Positions 43,201 through 51,077 of a DNA stretch of 64,000 nt are shown one piece after another. A program made the position numbers and the translations under genes. Positions within the stretch are counted from its first letter, which is position 1. Every line of letters begins with the position of its first letter. The DNA lies in the NCBI GenBank assembly GCA_964371055.1, contig CAYJLF010000007.1, forward strand, positions 62,001-126,000, given 5' to 3'. Source of the stretch: CAYJLF01 sp964371055 (lineage in GTDB: Bacteria; Eisenbacteria; RBG-16-71-46; CAIMUX01). The notes beneath the pieces were generated by a model, which saw only the letters and a program-made list of their open reading frames with translations, was not told the origin of the DNA and ran no database searches.

Positions 43201-44986
43201 CGAGGTCACGGTCCGTCCGATCATCACCTTCGATGAGCCGCTCGACCCGGCGAGCCTGGCCGGCGGCGCGCGTCTGCTCGATTCGCTTCTCGCGCCGGTC
43301 GGCCTCCTCTCCATCGACCTCGGACCGGACGGCCGCACCGTGGAACTGGTGCCGGCCGACAGTCTCCTCTTTTCCGCCGACTACACGCTGGAGGTCGACG
43401 CGGTCCGGGACACCAGCGGCAACGTGATCGACCAGGATTCGGTCGACCCCGGGGTGCAGCCCTATCGCGCGATCTTCCGGACCCGGACGGAGACGATCCC
43501 GCCGCGGGTCCTCGGGGTCCGTTTCGCGGCCGGCCCTCCGGTCCCGGTCGAGGCGCCGATCAGGATCGGATTCAGCGAGCCGATCGATCCCGCCTCGCTC
43601 TCGTCCGGCACCGTGTCGTTGTGGCGGAACGGGGCGCCGGTGGCGGCGACGCCGGCTCCGGCGGCGCCGGACAGCGTCGAGCTCACCCCCGCGGACACGC
43701 TGGAGTTCGACACCAGCTACGAGCTGCGCGTCGACGGCGTCCGCGATCTCCTGGGCAACCTGCTCGACCAGGACCCCGTGCAACCCGGGAACCAGCCGTT
43801 CACCCTCGCTTTTCTCACGGTGCCCGACACCGTGCCGCCGCGCATCATCGGCGTCGTGCCGGCCGACGGTGCGATCGGCGTCGATCCACGCGTGGAGATC
43901 GAGGTCACCTTCAGCGAAAGGGTCGATCCGTTCACCGTGGTCGATCCTCTCTTCGCGCTCTACCACCCGGAAGACGGGATGGCGCAGGTGCCGGGTCAGA
44001 TCATCGCAGAGCCCGATTCCATCCATTTCCACTTCCGGCCCGAAGCGCCGCTGCCGGACAGCGTGCTGCATCTCGTTCGGGTCGAGGGATCGGTCCGGGA
44101 CCTGGCCGGCAACTCGTTCGACCAGGATCCCTCGACGCTCGATGCCGACTCGTTCACGGCCACCTTCCGGGTCGGTGTGGCGCCCGTCGCGGCCGCGGGC
44201 GGAAGCCTCTGCGATCCGGAGACGACGCTCGTCGCGTTCGACGCGTCGGCGAGCCAGGACCCGGACGGCAGCCTGGACCTCCTGGTCTGGGACTGGGGCG
44301 ACGGGACGCGGGACACCCTTGCGCTGCCCGATCCGCTCTGGACTTCGAGGAGTCACGTCTACGCCTGCGGCGACATCCGTGGATGCGACGGCCTCGACAA
44401 CGATCTCGACGGCCAGGCCGACGAGACGGGGGTGGAAGGATGCGATGAGTCCTACCGCGTCATCCTCTCCGTGCGCGACAACCACGGCATCTGGGCCTCC
44501 GACACGACCGGGGTCTCCTTCTGTGCCTTCATCGCCCGCGAGGTGTCGCCGCCTGACGGCGCCGCCGGCGTCGATCCCGCCCTGGCGGCGGTCCGGATCC
44601 GGCTCTCGCGGCCACCCGATCCGGCGCAGCTCGACAGCCTGCTGGTCCGCCTCGAGTCGGCGGCGGACAGCGTGGCCGTGGCGGTGGCCTATGCCTGGGA
44701 CCCCGACAGCAGCCAGGTCGTCCTGACCCCGGCTGATACCCTGGAGGCCGGCGCGGCCTACCGTGTGCGCATCCTTCCCGGGCTGATTACCGGTGATGCC
44801 GGCGCGCGTCCGTTCGACCAGGATCCGTGCGCCCCCGCCTGGCAGGGTCTTTCCAGCGGTTTCTCGACGGCGGCCCCGGTCCGCCTCCGGTCCCGGCTGG
44901 AGCCCCCGGAGCTCCGTCCGGCCCCTTCCGGGCCGCGCGAGCCGCTTCGCCCGCCGCCTCAAGAAGGGGGTAGCCGGCGTCGATAA
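40295..44986 (+). CDS. Giant secreted protein with about ten Ig-like (Big_5-type) repeats
   Basis: A 1563-residue exported protein. The N-terminal segment LPLAVAALALWSAHC may be a lipoprotein signal, but His before Cys is unusual. About ten repeats of 100-125 residues follow; each starts with a Big_5/SbsA-like Ig strand set (VVPADGTTDVELRPWIEATL, or VPVDTTITLRFSRG) and ends in a (L/F)DQD motif with PF about ten residues on: LDQDPEAEGLQPFE, LDQDRTTPDVHEPF, FDQDSTVAGFQDF, LDQDPSTPEIRENF, LDQDPRTGVLDPF, IDQDSVDPGVQPY, LDQDPVQPGNQPF, FDQDPSTLDADSF, and FDQDPCAPAW at the end. The acidic DQD may bind Ca2+. A PKD-like segment (FDASASQDPDGSLD, WDWGDG) and a DGLDNDLDGQADE segment (MopE-like, possibly metal-binding) lie near 1310-1380. 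ATG 40295 overlaps the previous stop. Confidence 0.85.
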   Translation: MKIERRFGRIFWRASLPLAVAALALWSAHCSRELSPSSGEGSVDLRWSWMSGAEAPAQADSARLWVLDGTGRTLAGPVVAAVDSASGGVEIALRVPAGKDRAVRLQFEGLGDRGRGVIAAGTVGGIEIPAGGQAEAMVPVRAVVPDVEPIEASPGASSFTVRWSRVPDATGYELFEQGPEGETIHASDDTFRVVPLADLARKELPVTTYRARGRLRWGGRTVTGDSSSIAIPLYNDLPRVDGIIPAPDAVGVADSSLVIITFDRPIDAATLGAIDLPVEGNTVTLQRIGGELVGLAPLGSSYWNPSGETLWARPVTALRRDARYRVVVASGLADREGRPLDQDPEAEGLQPFESSFETETYDPMRVTAVVPADGTTDVELRPWIEATLSRPARATTVSGSTVLLADSTGAAVECEVLLAGGVTIRVRPVSALGFGRSYRFTVTSGVRDLRGATGEPLDQDRTTPDVHEPFTAEFRSREQPTGPFVEAVVPSDGERNQPLDGTVRIRFSRPVIVSSVDGEFTVRKLPVDAAIGGVLTASADRREFTFNPSLLERGQRYRVLVRRGGFDLQGNPTGIRDDDGVPFDQDSTVAGFQDFSAIFRVEDSPRVLFVAPADHRERVPVDTTITLRFSRGIALSSVAAGGVTLFLDGAPVALQAPEFNADTTEIRFRPADPLRYFRDYTVRADTSLRSTRGSRFDQLPDLPGFQPFESEFRTDTDGIAPRVIDWLPGEGAIEVPVDAAVTVYFSRRVRPPTVLLPGNFVLRRLPSGANVPGTIEVALDSLSATFQPLNELDYATDFEVLVTHFVEDEFGQGLDQDPSTPEIRENFSGRFSTDRERIPPSVASIAPRAGAVEVPIDTVIVVEFTEPMGVAGTLEGAFTLTGPDGPLAGALALDPDGIRLTFTPSQPLRPAVRFDVLVDTTATDLAGNRLDQDPRTGVLDPFVSFFTSAPDRIPPRVVSSVPAPGDTAVEVTVRPIITFDEPLDPASLAGGARLLDSLLAPVGLLSIDLGPDGRTVELVPADSLLFSADYTLEVDAVRDTSGNVIDQDSVDPGVQPYRAIFRTRTETIPPRVLGVRFAAGPPVPVEAPIRIGFSEPIDPASLSSGTVSLWRNGAPVAATPAPAAPDSVELTPADTLEFDTSYELRVDGVRDLLGNLLDQDPVQPGNQPFTLAFLTVPDTVPPRIIGVVPADGAIGVDPRVEIEVTFSERVDPFTVVDPLFALYHPEDGMAQVPGQIIAEPDSIHFHFRPEAPLPDSVLHLVRVEGSVRDLAGNSFDQDPSTLDADSFTATFRVGVAPVAAAGGSLCDPETTLVAFDASASQDPDGSLDLLVWDWGDGTRDTLALPDPLWTSRSHVYACGDIRGCDGLDNDLDGQADETGVEGCDESYRVILSVRDNHGIWASDTTGVSFCAFIAREVSPPDGAAGVDPALAAVRIRLSRPPDPAQLDSLLVRLESAADSVAVAVAYAWDPDSSQVVLTPADTLEAGAAYRVRILPGLITGDAGARPFDQDPCAPAWQGLSSGFSTAAPVRLRSRLEPPELRPAPSGPREPLRPPPQEGGSRRR

Positions 44987-45044
44987 CCTCCCTGGGACAG
45001 CGTCGAGCTGGCGGCCCGCGGGGGGTCGTCTCCAGGGGGGTTCC

Positions 45045-45905
45045 TTGACCCGGTACATCGGATTCCTCGTCGTCGTCGGCTGTGTGATCGGCGGCTTCCT
45101 CATGGCCGGGGGCAACATGGCGACCCTCGTGCAGCCGGCGGAGTTCATCGTGATCGGCGGATCGGCCCTGGGGTCTCTGCTCATTGCCCTCTCGCCCGCC
45201 ATGATGAAGAAGACCAATCGCCGGCTGAAGGCGGTCTTCGCGGCCAGCCCGTACAACCAGAAGTCGGCCGAGCAGCTCCTGCAGCTCCTCTACCACCTCA
45301 CCATCGTGGTGAAGCGCGAAGGAGTGATCGCGCTCGAGAACCACCTGCGCGATCCGGCCAAGAGCGCGATCTTTTCCCAGTACCCGCTGATCGTGAAGAA
45401 CCACCATGTGCTCGCCTTCATCGTCGAGGCCTTGATGCTTCAGGTCGACGGCGCCGTGACCCCCGAGGACCTGCACGGAATCCTCGAGCGGGGTCTCGAC
45501 ACGCACCACGGCGAAGACTCGGTTCCCGCCGCCATGATCACGAAGGTCGGCGACGCGCTCCCCGGGCTCGGCATCGTGGCCGCGGTGCTCGGCATCATCA
45601 TCACGATGGGTCACATGGACGGCGGACCGTCGGTGGTCGGCCACCACGTCGCCGCCGCGCTCGTCGGGACCTTCCTCGGCGTACTCCTCTCCTATGGCTT
45701 CGTCCAGCCGATCGCCGGGGCGATGGAACAGGAGCTGAAGGACGAATCGAACTACTTCGAGGCGATCGTCACCGGCATGTCGGCTTTCGCGCAGGGGAAG
45801 GCGCCGGTCGTGGTGACCGAGGTGGCGCGGCGCGCCCTCTTCTCCTACAACCGGCCGGGCCGCGAGGAGATCGAAGAGAAGTGCAAGTCGCTGCGCGCGG
45901 CCTAG
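45045..45905 (+). CDS. motA: Flagellar motor stator protein MotA
   Basis: A 286-residue polytopic protein. TRYIGFLVVVGCVIGGFLMA and PAEFIVIGGSALGSLLIALS are the first two helices; the cytoplasmic part has LAFIVEALMLQVDGAVTPED and GLDTHHGED. DALPGLGIVAAVLGIIITMG and VGTFLGVLLSYGFVQP form the last helices with the proton-path Pro. The start is TTG 45045, with AGGGGGG 4 bp away; the frame before it belongs to shadow sequence. With MotB it makes the proton-driven stator. The gene follows the giant Ig-repeat gene by 58 bp. Confidence 0.92.
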   Translation: MTRYIGFLVVVGCVIGGFLMAGGNMATLVQPAEFIVIGGSALGSLLIALSPAMMKKTNRRLKAVFAASPYNQKSAEQLLQLLYHLTIVVKREGVIALENHLRDPAKSAIFSQYPLIVKNHHVLAFIVEALMLQVDGAVTPEDLHGILERGLDTHHGEDSVPAAMITKVGDALPGLGIVAAVLGIIITMGHMDGGPSVVGHHVAAALVGTFLGVLLSYGFVQPIAGAMEQELKDESNYFEAIVTGMSAFAQGKAPVVVTEVARRALFSYNRPGREEIEEKCKSLRAA

Positions 45906-45948
45906 GCCGCCTTACGGGTCGCTCCCGGACCCGGGAAGGGAGCCGGCG

Positions 45949-46764
45949 ATGAGTCGCCGGGGAGATCACGGCGGGCACCACGGCGGCGCCTGGAAGGTCG
46001 CCTACGCCGACTTCGTCACCGCGATGATGGCGCTCTTCATCGTGCTCTGGATCCTCGGCAGCAGCCAGGAAATGAAGGCCTCGATCGTCGCCTATTTCAA
46101 CAACCCGGGGATATTCGACAAAGGGGATGGAAAGGGATACCTCACCGAGGCCGGCATCATCGAGCTGGAGAAGTCGATGGATCAGATCCGCCAGCAACAG
46201 GCCGCCGACTCCGCCGCCGTGATCGAGGCGGCGCTCCAGAAACTCGGCGTGATGGACGGGGGGACCGAGGTCGCGGCCGAGAAAGGAACGCTGAGCGCGT
46301 CCGCCCGGGAACTCGAGGAGACGATCCGGTCGAGCACGACCCTGCGCGAGCTGGAAGGCCAGATCTCGATCGAGTTCACGCCACGGGGCCTCCGGATCCA
46401 GATGGAGGATCTGAACCGCAAACCGCTCTTCGCCCTCGGCTCCGCGGCGCCGACCGCTTCGGGACGGGCGCTGCTCGCGGCGATCGCGAAGGTCCTCGGT
46501 CCGCTCCCGAATCCGATCCTGATCGAAGGGCACACCGACAGCCGTCCCTTCGCCGGCCGCACCGACTACTCCAACTGGGAACTCTCCGGCGATCGCGCCA
46601 ATGCCGCGCGGCGCGCGATGGAAGAAGGCGGGCTCGACCCGACGCGCCTGGTGCGGGTCATCGGCTACGCCGACCGTCAGCTCCTGGTCCCGGAAGAACC
46701 GTTCAGCGACCGCAACCGCCGGATCTCGATCACGGTCGCCTACACCAGCGCCCGCCTCGACTGA
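45949..46764 (+). CDS. motB: Flagellar motor stator protein MotB
   Basis: A 271-residue protein with a single N-terminal helix WKVAYADFVTAMMALFIVLW containing the proton-carrying Asp21 (the equivalent of E. coli Asp32). The C-terminal OmpA-like domain binds peptidoglycan (LIEGHTDSRPFAGRTDYSNW, then ELSGDRANAARRAMEEGGLD, ending FSDRNRRISI). Length and layout fit MotB. No other flagellar gene is seen in the window. Confidence 0.93.
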   Translation: MSRRGDHGGHHGGAWKVAYADFVTAMMALFIVLWILGSSQEMKASIVAYFNNPGIFDKGDGKGYLTEAGIIELEKSMDQIRQQQAADSAAVIEAALQKLGVMDGGTEVAAEKGTLSASARELEETIRSSTTLRELEGQISIEFTPRGLRIQMEDLNRKPLFALGSAAPTASGRALLAAIAKVLGPLPNPILIEGHTDSRPFAGRTDYSNWELSGDRANAARRAMEEGGLDPTRLVRVIGYADRQLLVPEEPFSDRNRRISITVAYTSARLD

Positions 46765-46851
46765 GGCGAACCCCTAGCAGGGTGCTGGAGAACTGGGCCA
46801 GCCGCGTTCGGAGCGCCGATCGGTCAGATGTGAGGCGCGCCGCCTCCCGGG

Positions 46852-48273
46852 CTACTCCACCCGCCCGGCTCGTCCGGGAAAGGCCACCAATCCGCTTTCC
46901 AACTGCAGGTCGGTCGGATCCGAGAGCCCCGGCATCAGGAGCGCCTGTCCCGCGGGGAGGGCGGAGTCGCTTTCCAACGGATCGAACCAGCGCTCCTCCC
47001 CGCGAATCCGGGCCCGCGCCAGCCACCGATCGAACTGCGTGAGTCCGGGCGCCTCCGCCACCAGCCGTCCGGGACGACTGCGCACGAGCACCGGCGAAGC
47101 CTCGATCCCGGCGGCGCGCAGGAGCGCGATCAAGAGGCAGGCCTTCTCCCGCGGCGTGCCGCACCGCAGGTGGGCGGTCTCCGCGGCGGCGAGGGGGCGT
47201 GGCAGCAGATCGATACCGACGGAAGGAATCGTCGCGATGCTGTCCTGCACCAAAGCTTCGACGGCCAGGGCGCGCGCTTCCGGGTCGTCGCTCCGCCGGA
47301 CGATCTCTGCGGCCAGTTCCGCCGCGTCGCCGGAGCGCTTCCATTGCGCCTCCCAGCCCGCTCCGTAGTTCCGCCCCGCCCAGACCCAGTCCCGCAGCGT
47401 GCCGAAGCAGACGCGCGGAAAGACCGGCCCCACCGAGTCGGGAGGGATCGGGTAGCGGGACCACGGGGTCTCGGCGTACGGAACCCCGGCCGCCGGGAGA
47501 TTTCCGGTCAGCCAGGTGAAGCGCCGGTAGCCCTCGAAGTGGCGGACGGCCGGACGAAGCGGGTTCCCGACCACGGCGGTATCGACCTGGGCCGCGGCGG
47601 GGAGGGTCACCTGGAACTGCTGCTCGATGACCGGCTCTTCCGCCCCGAAGGTCTCCTCGATCCAGCGCGCATTCTTCTCATAGGGGGGGATCGGCGCGTC
47701 GGTCCGCAGGAGCAGTTCGACGACCTCGCCGGGCTTGAGCGGGGGAAAGGTCGCCGTGGTCTCGCGCAGGAAGAGCGCGTTCTCGCAGCCTCCCGCCACC
47801 GAGGCGTTGGTCTCCCGGACGGCATCGACCGGGAGGTCGACGAACTCCGTTCGCGAGGACCAGACGCGGGCGCGGATCACCCGCAGCTTCGTTCCCTGCT
47901 CGGCCGCCCAGGTGCGCCGCCACGGCCCGAATTGCTCCGCGCCCCAGCCGGGGTCGAAGACGCGGGCGATCAGGTGCTCGGTCATGCGGCCGTTTCCACT
48001 CCCGTCGATCTCCAGGTGTCGTTGCCGGGCCATCCAGACGCCGCCGTGACCGGGGTGCGCGGACGCGTCCACGACGTGTCCGACGATGGCCCGAACTTCG
48101 GCGTCCTGGAACGCCGACGCCGGCACGAAAGTGATGTGCAGGGCGAGAAGGGCGAAGAGGATGGCACCCCCCCCGCCGGCCACCCCGGCCCGTGCCCGAC
48201 CCGCATCGCCGCCGGACCGCATCGCATCGTCCCTTTCCATGCCTCTCTCCCGTCCCGTCGGACCCGCCCGCAT
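46852..48273 (-). CDS. DUF3857/transglutaminase-like exported protein lacking catalytic Cys and His
   Basis: A 473-residue exported protein (hydrophobic GAILFALLALHITFVPASAF). The DUF3857 half has MARQRHLEIDGSGNGRMTEH, VWSSRTEFVDLPVDAVRETN and LKPGEVVELLL. The transglutaminase half reads CGTPREKACLLIALLRAAGI where family members have GTCRE or GDCKD, so the catalytic Cys is Pro (47152-47154), and QFDRWLARARIRGEERWFDP, where FDH or FNH is normal, so the His is Arg (47026-47028); only the Asp of WFDP remains. It is probably an inactive, binding-only relative. The start is likely ATG 48273 (GGAGGG upstream); ATG 48240 is also possible. Confidence 0.8.
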   Translation of the reverse strand: MRAGPTGRERGMERDDAMRSGGDAGRARAGVAGGGGAILFALLALHITFVPASAFQDAEVRAIVGHVVDASAHPGHGGVWMARQRHLEIDGSGNGRMTEHLIARVFDPGWGAEQFGPWRRTWAAEQGTKLRVIRARVWSSRTEFVDLPVDAVRETNASVAGGCENALFLRETTATFPPLKPGEVVELLLRTDAPIPPYEKNARWIEETFGAEEPVIEQQFQVTLPAAAQVDTAVVGNPLRPAVRHFEGYRRFTWLTGNLPAAGVPYAETPWSRYPIPPDSVGPVFPRVCFGTLRDWVWAGRNYGAGWEAQWKRSGDAAELAAEIVRRSDDPEARALAVEALVQDSIATIPSVGIDLLPRPLAAAETAHLRCGTPREKACLLIALLRAAGIEASPVLVRSRPGRLVAEAPGLTQFDRWLARARIRGEERWFDPLESDSALPAGQALLMPGLSDPTDLQLESGLVAFPGRAGRVE

Positions 48274-48390
48274 CGACGTCCCTCCGATTTTCCCTGCACC
48301 AACTCGCAGGGCCGTGCGATCTTTCATCAAGGAGTGCGCGACCTGCCCCGAGTATAGGGACGGGCGCGATGAAAACCTCCGAACTTTTCC

Positions 48391-48419
48391 TTGACACTTT
48401 CGGGAGCGCTCCGTTAACT
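48391..48419 (+). promoter_or_regulatory. Promoter for the acidic DEDW protein
   Basis: TTGACA (48391-48396, perfect -35), exactly 17 bp, then TTAACT (48414-48419). The leader to ATG 48535 is about 110 nt. Confidence 0.65.
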
Positions 48420-48534
48420 CCCCGGTTGCCGCCTCCGCATACGCCCCCTGCGCGGTATTCGGATGGCGGTCAACCGTCTTGGGCAAGTTTCAGTCCCGGC
48501 CCGACCGGGTAAGACCGAGGCAAGGAGGAACCAG

Positions 48535-48762
48535 ATGCTGGACGATCTGCTTCTGCGCGGCTTCATCGACCTGGCTCGGCCCTGGGCGCGCGACGACGAA
48601 GAGGAGGGCGACGCCGAGGAAGAGGAAGACTGGGAAGAGGAAGAGGAAGAGGACGAGGACTGGGACGAAGACGACGACGAGGACTGGGACGAGGAGGACG
48701 ACGAGGACTGGGACGAGGACGACGACGAGGATTGGGAGGAAGAGGAGGAGAAGGAGGAGTAG
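48535..48762 (+). CDS. Extremely acidic low-complexity protein with evenly spaced Trp
   Basis: A 75-residue protein. After a short normal start (MLDDLLLRGFIDLARPWARD) the rest is almost only Asp, Glu and Trp: EEDWEEEEEEDEDWDEDDDE and so on, with Trp recurring about every 8-10 residues and a repeated DEDW element. Its pI would be near 3. The ATG has AAGGAGG at a good distance and a strong promoter upstream, so it is likely a real gene. The coding strand is almost pure purine over 48600-48760. No known family is recognised; acidic proteins of this kind can act as DNA mimics, histone chaperones or Ca2+ buffers. Confidence 0.75.
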   Translation: MLDDLLLRGFIDLARPWARDDEEEGDAEEEEDWEEEEEEDEDWDEDDDEDWDEEDDEDWDEDDDEDWEEEEEKEE

Positions 48763-48825
48763 TTCTCCGGTCCGTGCGCTACCGGGCCGTCCGGCGGACG
48801 GCCGTCGGCCGACCCGCGACGATGC

Positions 48826-50073
48826 TCACTCGATGCCCTCTGTCGGTACCCGACCGAGGGCGTCTCCGTTCCGATCCGCGCGCACCGCGGCGATGGCGAC
48901 CACCGTGGCCGCGGCGGCGATCACGCCGCCCAGGACGTACGGCGTTCCGATCCCCTTCTCCTGGAAGAGCCACCCGCCCACGGATGGCCCCAGGACCCGG
49001 GCCAACGACGACAGCGACTGGTTGAGTCCGAGCATCCCGCCCTGCTCGTCTTTGGGACTGCGCCGCGACAGGAGCGCGTTCAAGGAGGGGTGGAGCAGGC
49101 CGCTTCCCAGCGCCAGCGGTACCATCGCGACGATGAGCAGTGGCCAGCCCCGCGAGGCCGGGATGAGCAGGAGCCCGGGCACCAGACACGCCGTCCCCGC
49201 GACCAGGACGAGTCCCTCGCCGTGACGCCGGACCAGGCGTCCGACCAGTCCGCCCTGGATGATCACCATGAGGACCCCGACGAAGCCGAGGAGACGCCCC
49301 GCCTCCGGCGGCGTCATCCCGACGCGTCGCTCGCCGAAGAGAATCAACGTCTGTTCCATCATCGAGAAGGCGACGGTGACGAGCGCCGAGACGAGGAGAA
49401 GGGTCGTGATTTCGCGCCGCCTGATTTCCACCCGCAGCCGGGTGAGGTCGAAGACCCGAGGGCGTTGGGCCGTGAGTCCAGCGGGCCTCGATTCCGGGAG
49501 CAGCCGGAAGGCCAGGATCCAGTTCAGGGTGGACAGGGACGCCGCCGCGAAGAAAGGGACGGTGCCCGGACCGAGCGTGAGTCCGAACGGGAGCGACAGC
49601 GATACGCGGCTCAACTCACCGCCGACGAAAGGTCCGACGACGAAGCCGAGTCCGAACGCCGCCCCGATCACTCCCATTCCCTGCGCTCGTTCCTCCGGCG
49701 TCGTGACGTCGGCGACGTAAGCCTGCGCCACGGAGAGATTCGACGTGGCGATCCCGGAGAGCACCCGCGCGAGGAAGAGATGGGGGAGGGACCGCGCGAG
49801 TCCCAAGAGCGCGAACGAGACGGCCGATCCCGCGATCGAGACGAGGAGGATCGGCCGGCGTCCGAGCCGATCGCTCCACCGACCCCAGATCGGCACGAAG
49901 ACGAACTGCATCAGGCTGTACGAGGCGGCCAGGAGGCCGTAGACGAAGGGGGATGCGCCGAGCGTCTCCGCGTAATGCGGCAGGAGCGGGATCATGAACC
50001 CGAAGCCGAGCAGATCGAGGAAGACCGTCAGGGCCAGGACCCCGAGGCTGGCCCGGGGACGGGATCGGATCAT
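48826..50073 (-). CDS. MFS transporter (TetA-like)
   Basis: A 415-residue protein with 12 hydrophobic segments. It has the MFS motif A region (IWGRWSDRLGRRPILLVSIA), an early LTVFLDLLGFGFMIPLLPHY as in TetA-type efflux pumps, and a second motif-A-like RLVRRHGEGLVLVAG. Multidrug or tetracycline-type efflux is the closest match, but the substrate cannot be read. The ATG at 50073 has GGAGGTGG upstream; codons from 50229 are rejected. Divergent from the PP2C gene. Confidence 0.88.
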   Translation of the reverse strand: MIRSRPRASLGVLALTVFLDLLGFGFMIPLLPHYAETLGASPFVYGLLAASYSLMQFVFVPIWGRWSDRLGRRPILLVSIAGSAVSFALLGLARSLPHLFLARVLSGIATSNLSVAQAYVADVTTPEERAQGMGVIGAAFGLGFVVGPFVGGELSRVSLSLPFGLTLGPGTVPFFAAASLSTLNWILAFRLLPESRPAGLTAQRPRVFDLTRLRVEIRRREITTLLLVSALVTVAFSMMEQTLILFGERRVGMTPPEAGRLLGFVGVLMVIIQGGLVGRLVRRHGEGLVLVAGTACLVPGLLLIPASRGWPLLIVAMVPLALGSGLLHPSLNALLSRRSPKDEQGGMLGLNQSLSSLARVLGPSVGGWLFQEKGIGTPYVLGGVIAAAATVVAIAAVRADRNGDALGRVPTEGIE

Positions 50074-50097
50074 GCCACCTCCACCGGTACGCGCCGC

Positions 50098-50128
50098 TTG
50101 ACACCGGACCGCGTGAACGGATGATAGT
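50098..50128 (+). promoter_or_regulatory. Promoter-like pair for the PP2C gene
   Basis: TTGACA (50098-50103, perfect -35). Possible -10 elements are ATGATA (17-bp spacer), TGATAG (18 bp) or GATAGT (19 bp) at 50121-50128. The ATG is at 50166. Confidence 0.45.
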
Positions 50129-50165
50129 AACGGAAACGAGGGACCAACGTGCGGGGAGTGTGCTG

Positions 50166-50987
50166 ATGAGGCTGGAACAGGCGGCTCGGAGCAATCTCGG
50201 ACTGGTGCGCAGGCGCAACGAAGACTCATGGATGGCGTGGCCCCGGGAGGCCGATGGGGCGAATGAGGTGCCCGTCGCCGTTTTCGGAGTGGCGGACGGC
50301 ATGGGGGGACACCCGGGCGGGGATGTCGCCAGCGCCCTGGCGGTAGGGGCGGTGTACCGCTGCGGAGACCCGGCGCAGGTCGCGGTCGCGGAGTACCTGC
50401 GCCAGGCCTTCCGGTCGGCCGAGAAGGCGATCGCCGACCGGGCGCGGGCGACCCCGGACCTGCGCGAGATGGGCACCACGCTGACGGTGCTCCTCCTCCG
50501 CGCCGGCGAGGCCTGGGCGGGCCAGATCGGCGATAGCCGCCTCTATTGGATCCGCGGCGAGAAGTGCCTCCTCATCACGCGCGACCACACCCTGGCTCGC
50601 GATCTGGTCGACCGCGGCCTGATCGGGATGGAGGAGGCCGACGACCACCCCTCGAGCCATGTCCTGACCCGGTGCCTCGGGGTCTGTCCCGACCAGGCTC
50701 CCGATCTCCTTCACCGTCCGTTGCGCCCCGAGTCGGGAGACTGGTTTCTCCTGGCCAGCGACGGCCTCGTCAAGGCGGTGGCGACCCGGGAGCTGCCCGC
50801 GGTCCTGGCCGGACGCGGTGCGGCCGACGCGGTGGAGATGCTGGAATCGCTGGCGCTCCAAGGAGGGGCTCCCGACAACGTCACGATCGTGCTGGTGCGC
50901 GTGCTCGACGCGGGCGAACCTCCATCCAGGTCCGAGGCGATCTCGTTCGACGAGGTGACAGAGCAGCTCTCCTGGTCGCAGGGGTGA
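50166..50987 (+). CDS. PP2C-family serine/threonine phosphatase
   Basis: A 273-residue soluble PP2C/PPM protein: RRRNEDSW (Asp20), FGVADGMGGHPGGDVAS (metal-binding Asp44), GTTLTVLLL, GQIGDSRLYWIRG, late LLASDGLVK and GAPDNVTIVLV. It removes phosphate from Ser/Thr and is the natural partner of the Hanks-type kinase encoded at 11.8-14.0 kb. I start at ATG 50166 (GGGGAG upstream); the frame from 50121 overlaps the promoter. Confidence 0.92.
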   Translation: MRLEQAARSNLGLVRRRNEDSWMAWPREADGANEVPVAVFGVADGMGGHPGGDVASALAVGAVYRCGDPAQVAVAEYLRQAFRSAEKAIADRARATPDLREMGTTLTVLLLRAGEAWAGQIGDSRLYWIRGEKCLLITRDHTLARDLVDRGLIGMEEADDHPSSHVLTRCLGVCPDQAPDLLHRPLRPESGDWFLLASDGLVKAVATRELPAVLAGRGAADAVEMLESLALQGGAPDNVTIVLVRVLDAGEPPSRSEAISFDEVTEQLSWSQG

Positions 50988-51077
50988 GGGAGCCGTCTCG
51001 ATGCAGTGGTCCTTGGCGGGGCCGCCCCTGATTCCGTCTCCCCGGCTCGATCGTCCCCGGCCTTTTCGCTCCCGGGT

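Noticed and set aside
41582..45256. 1224-codon minus-strand frame across the Ig-repeat gene
   Set aside because: Antisense shadow; no family match and charged low-complexity sequence.
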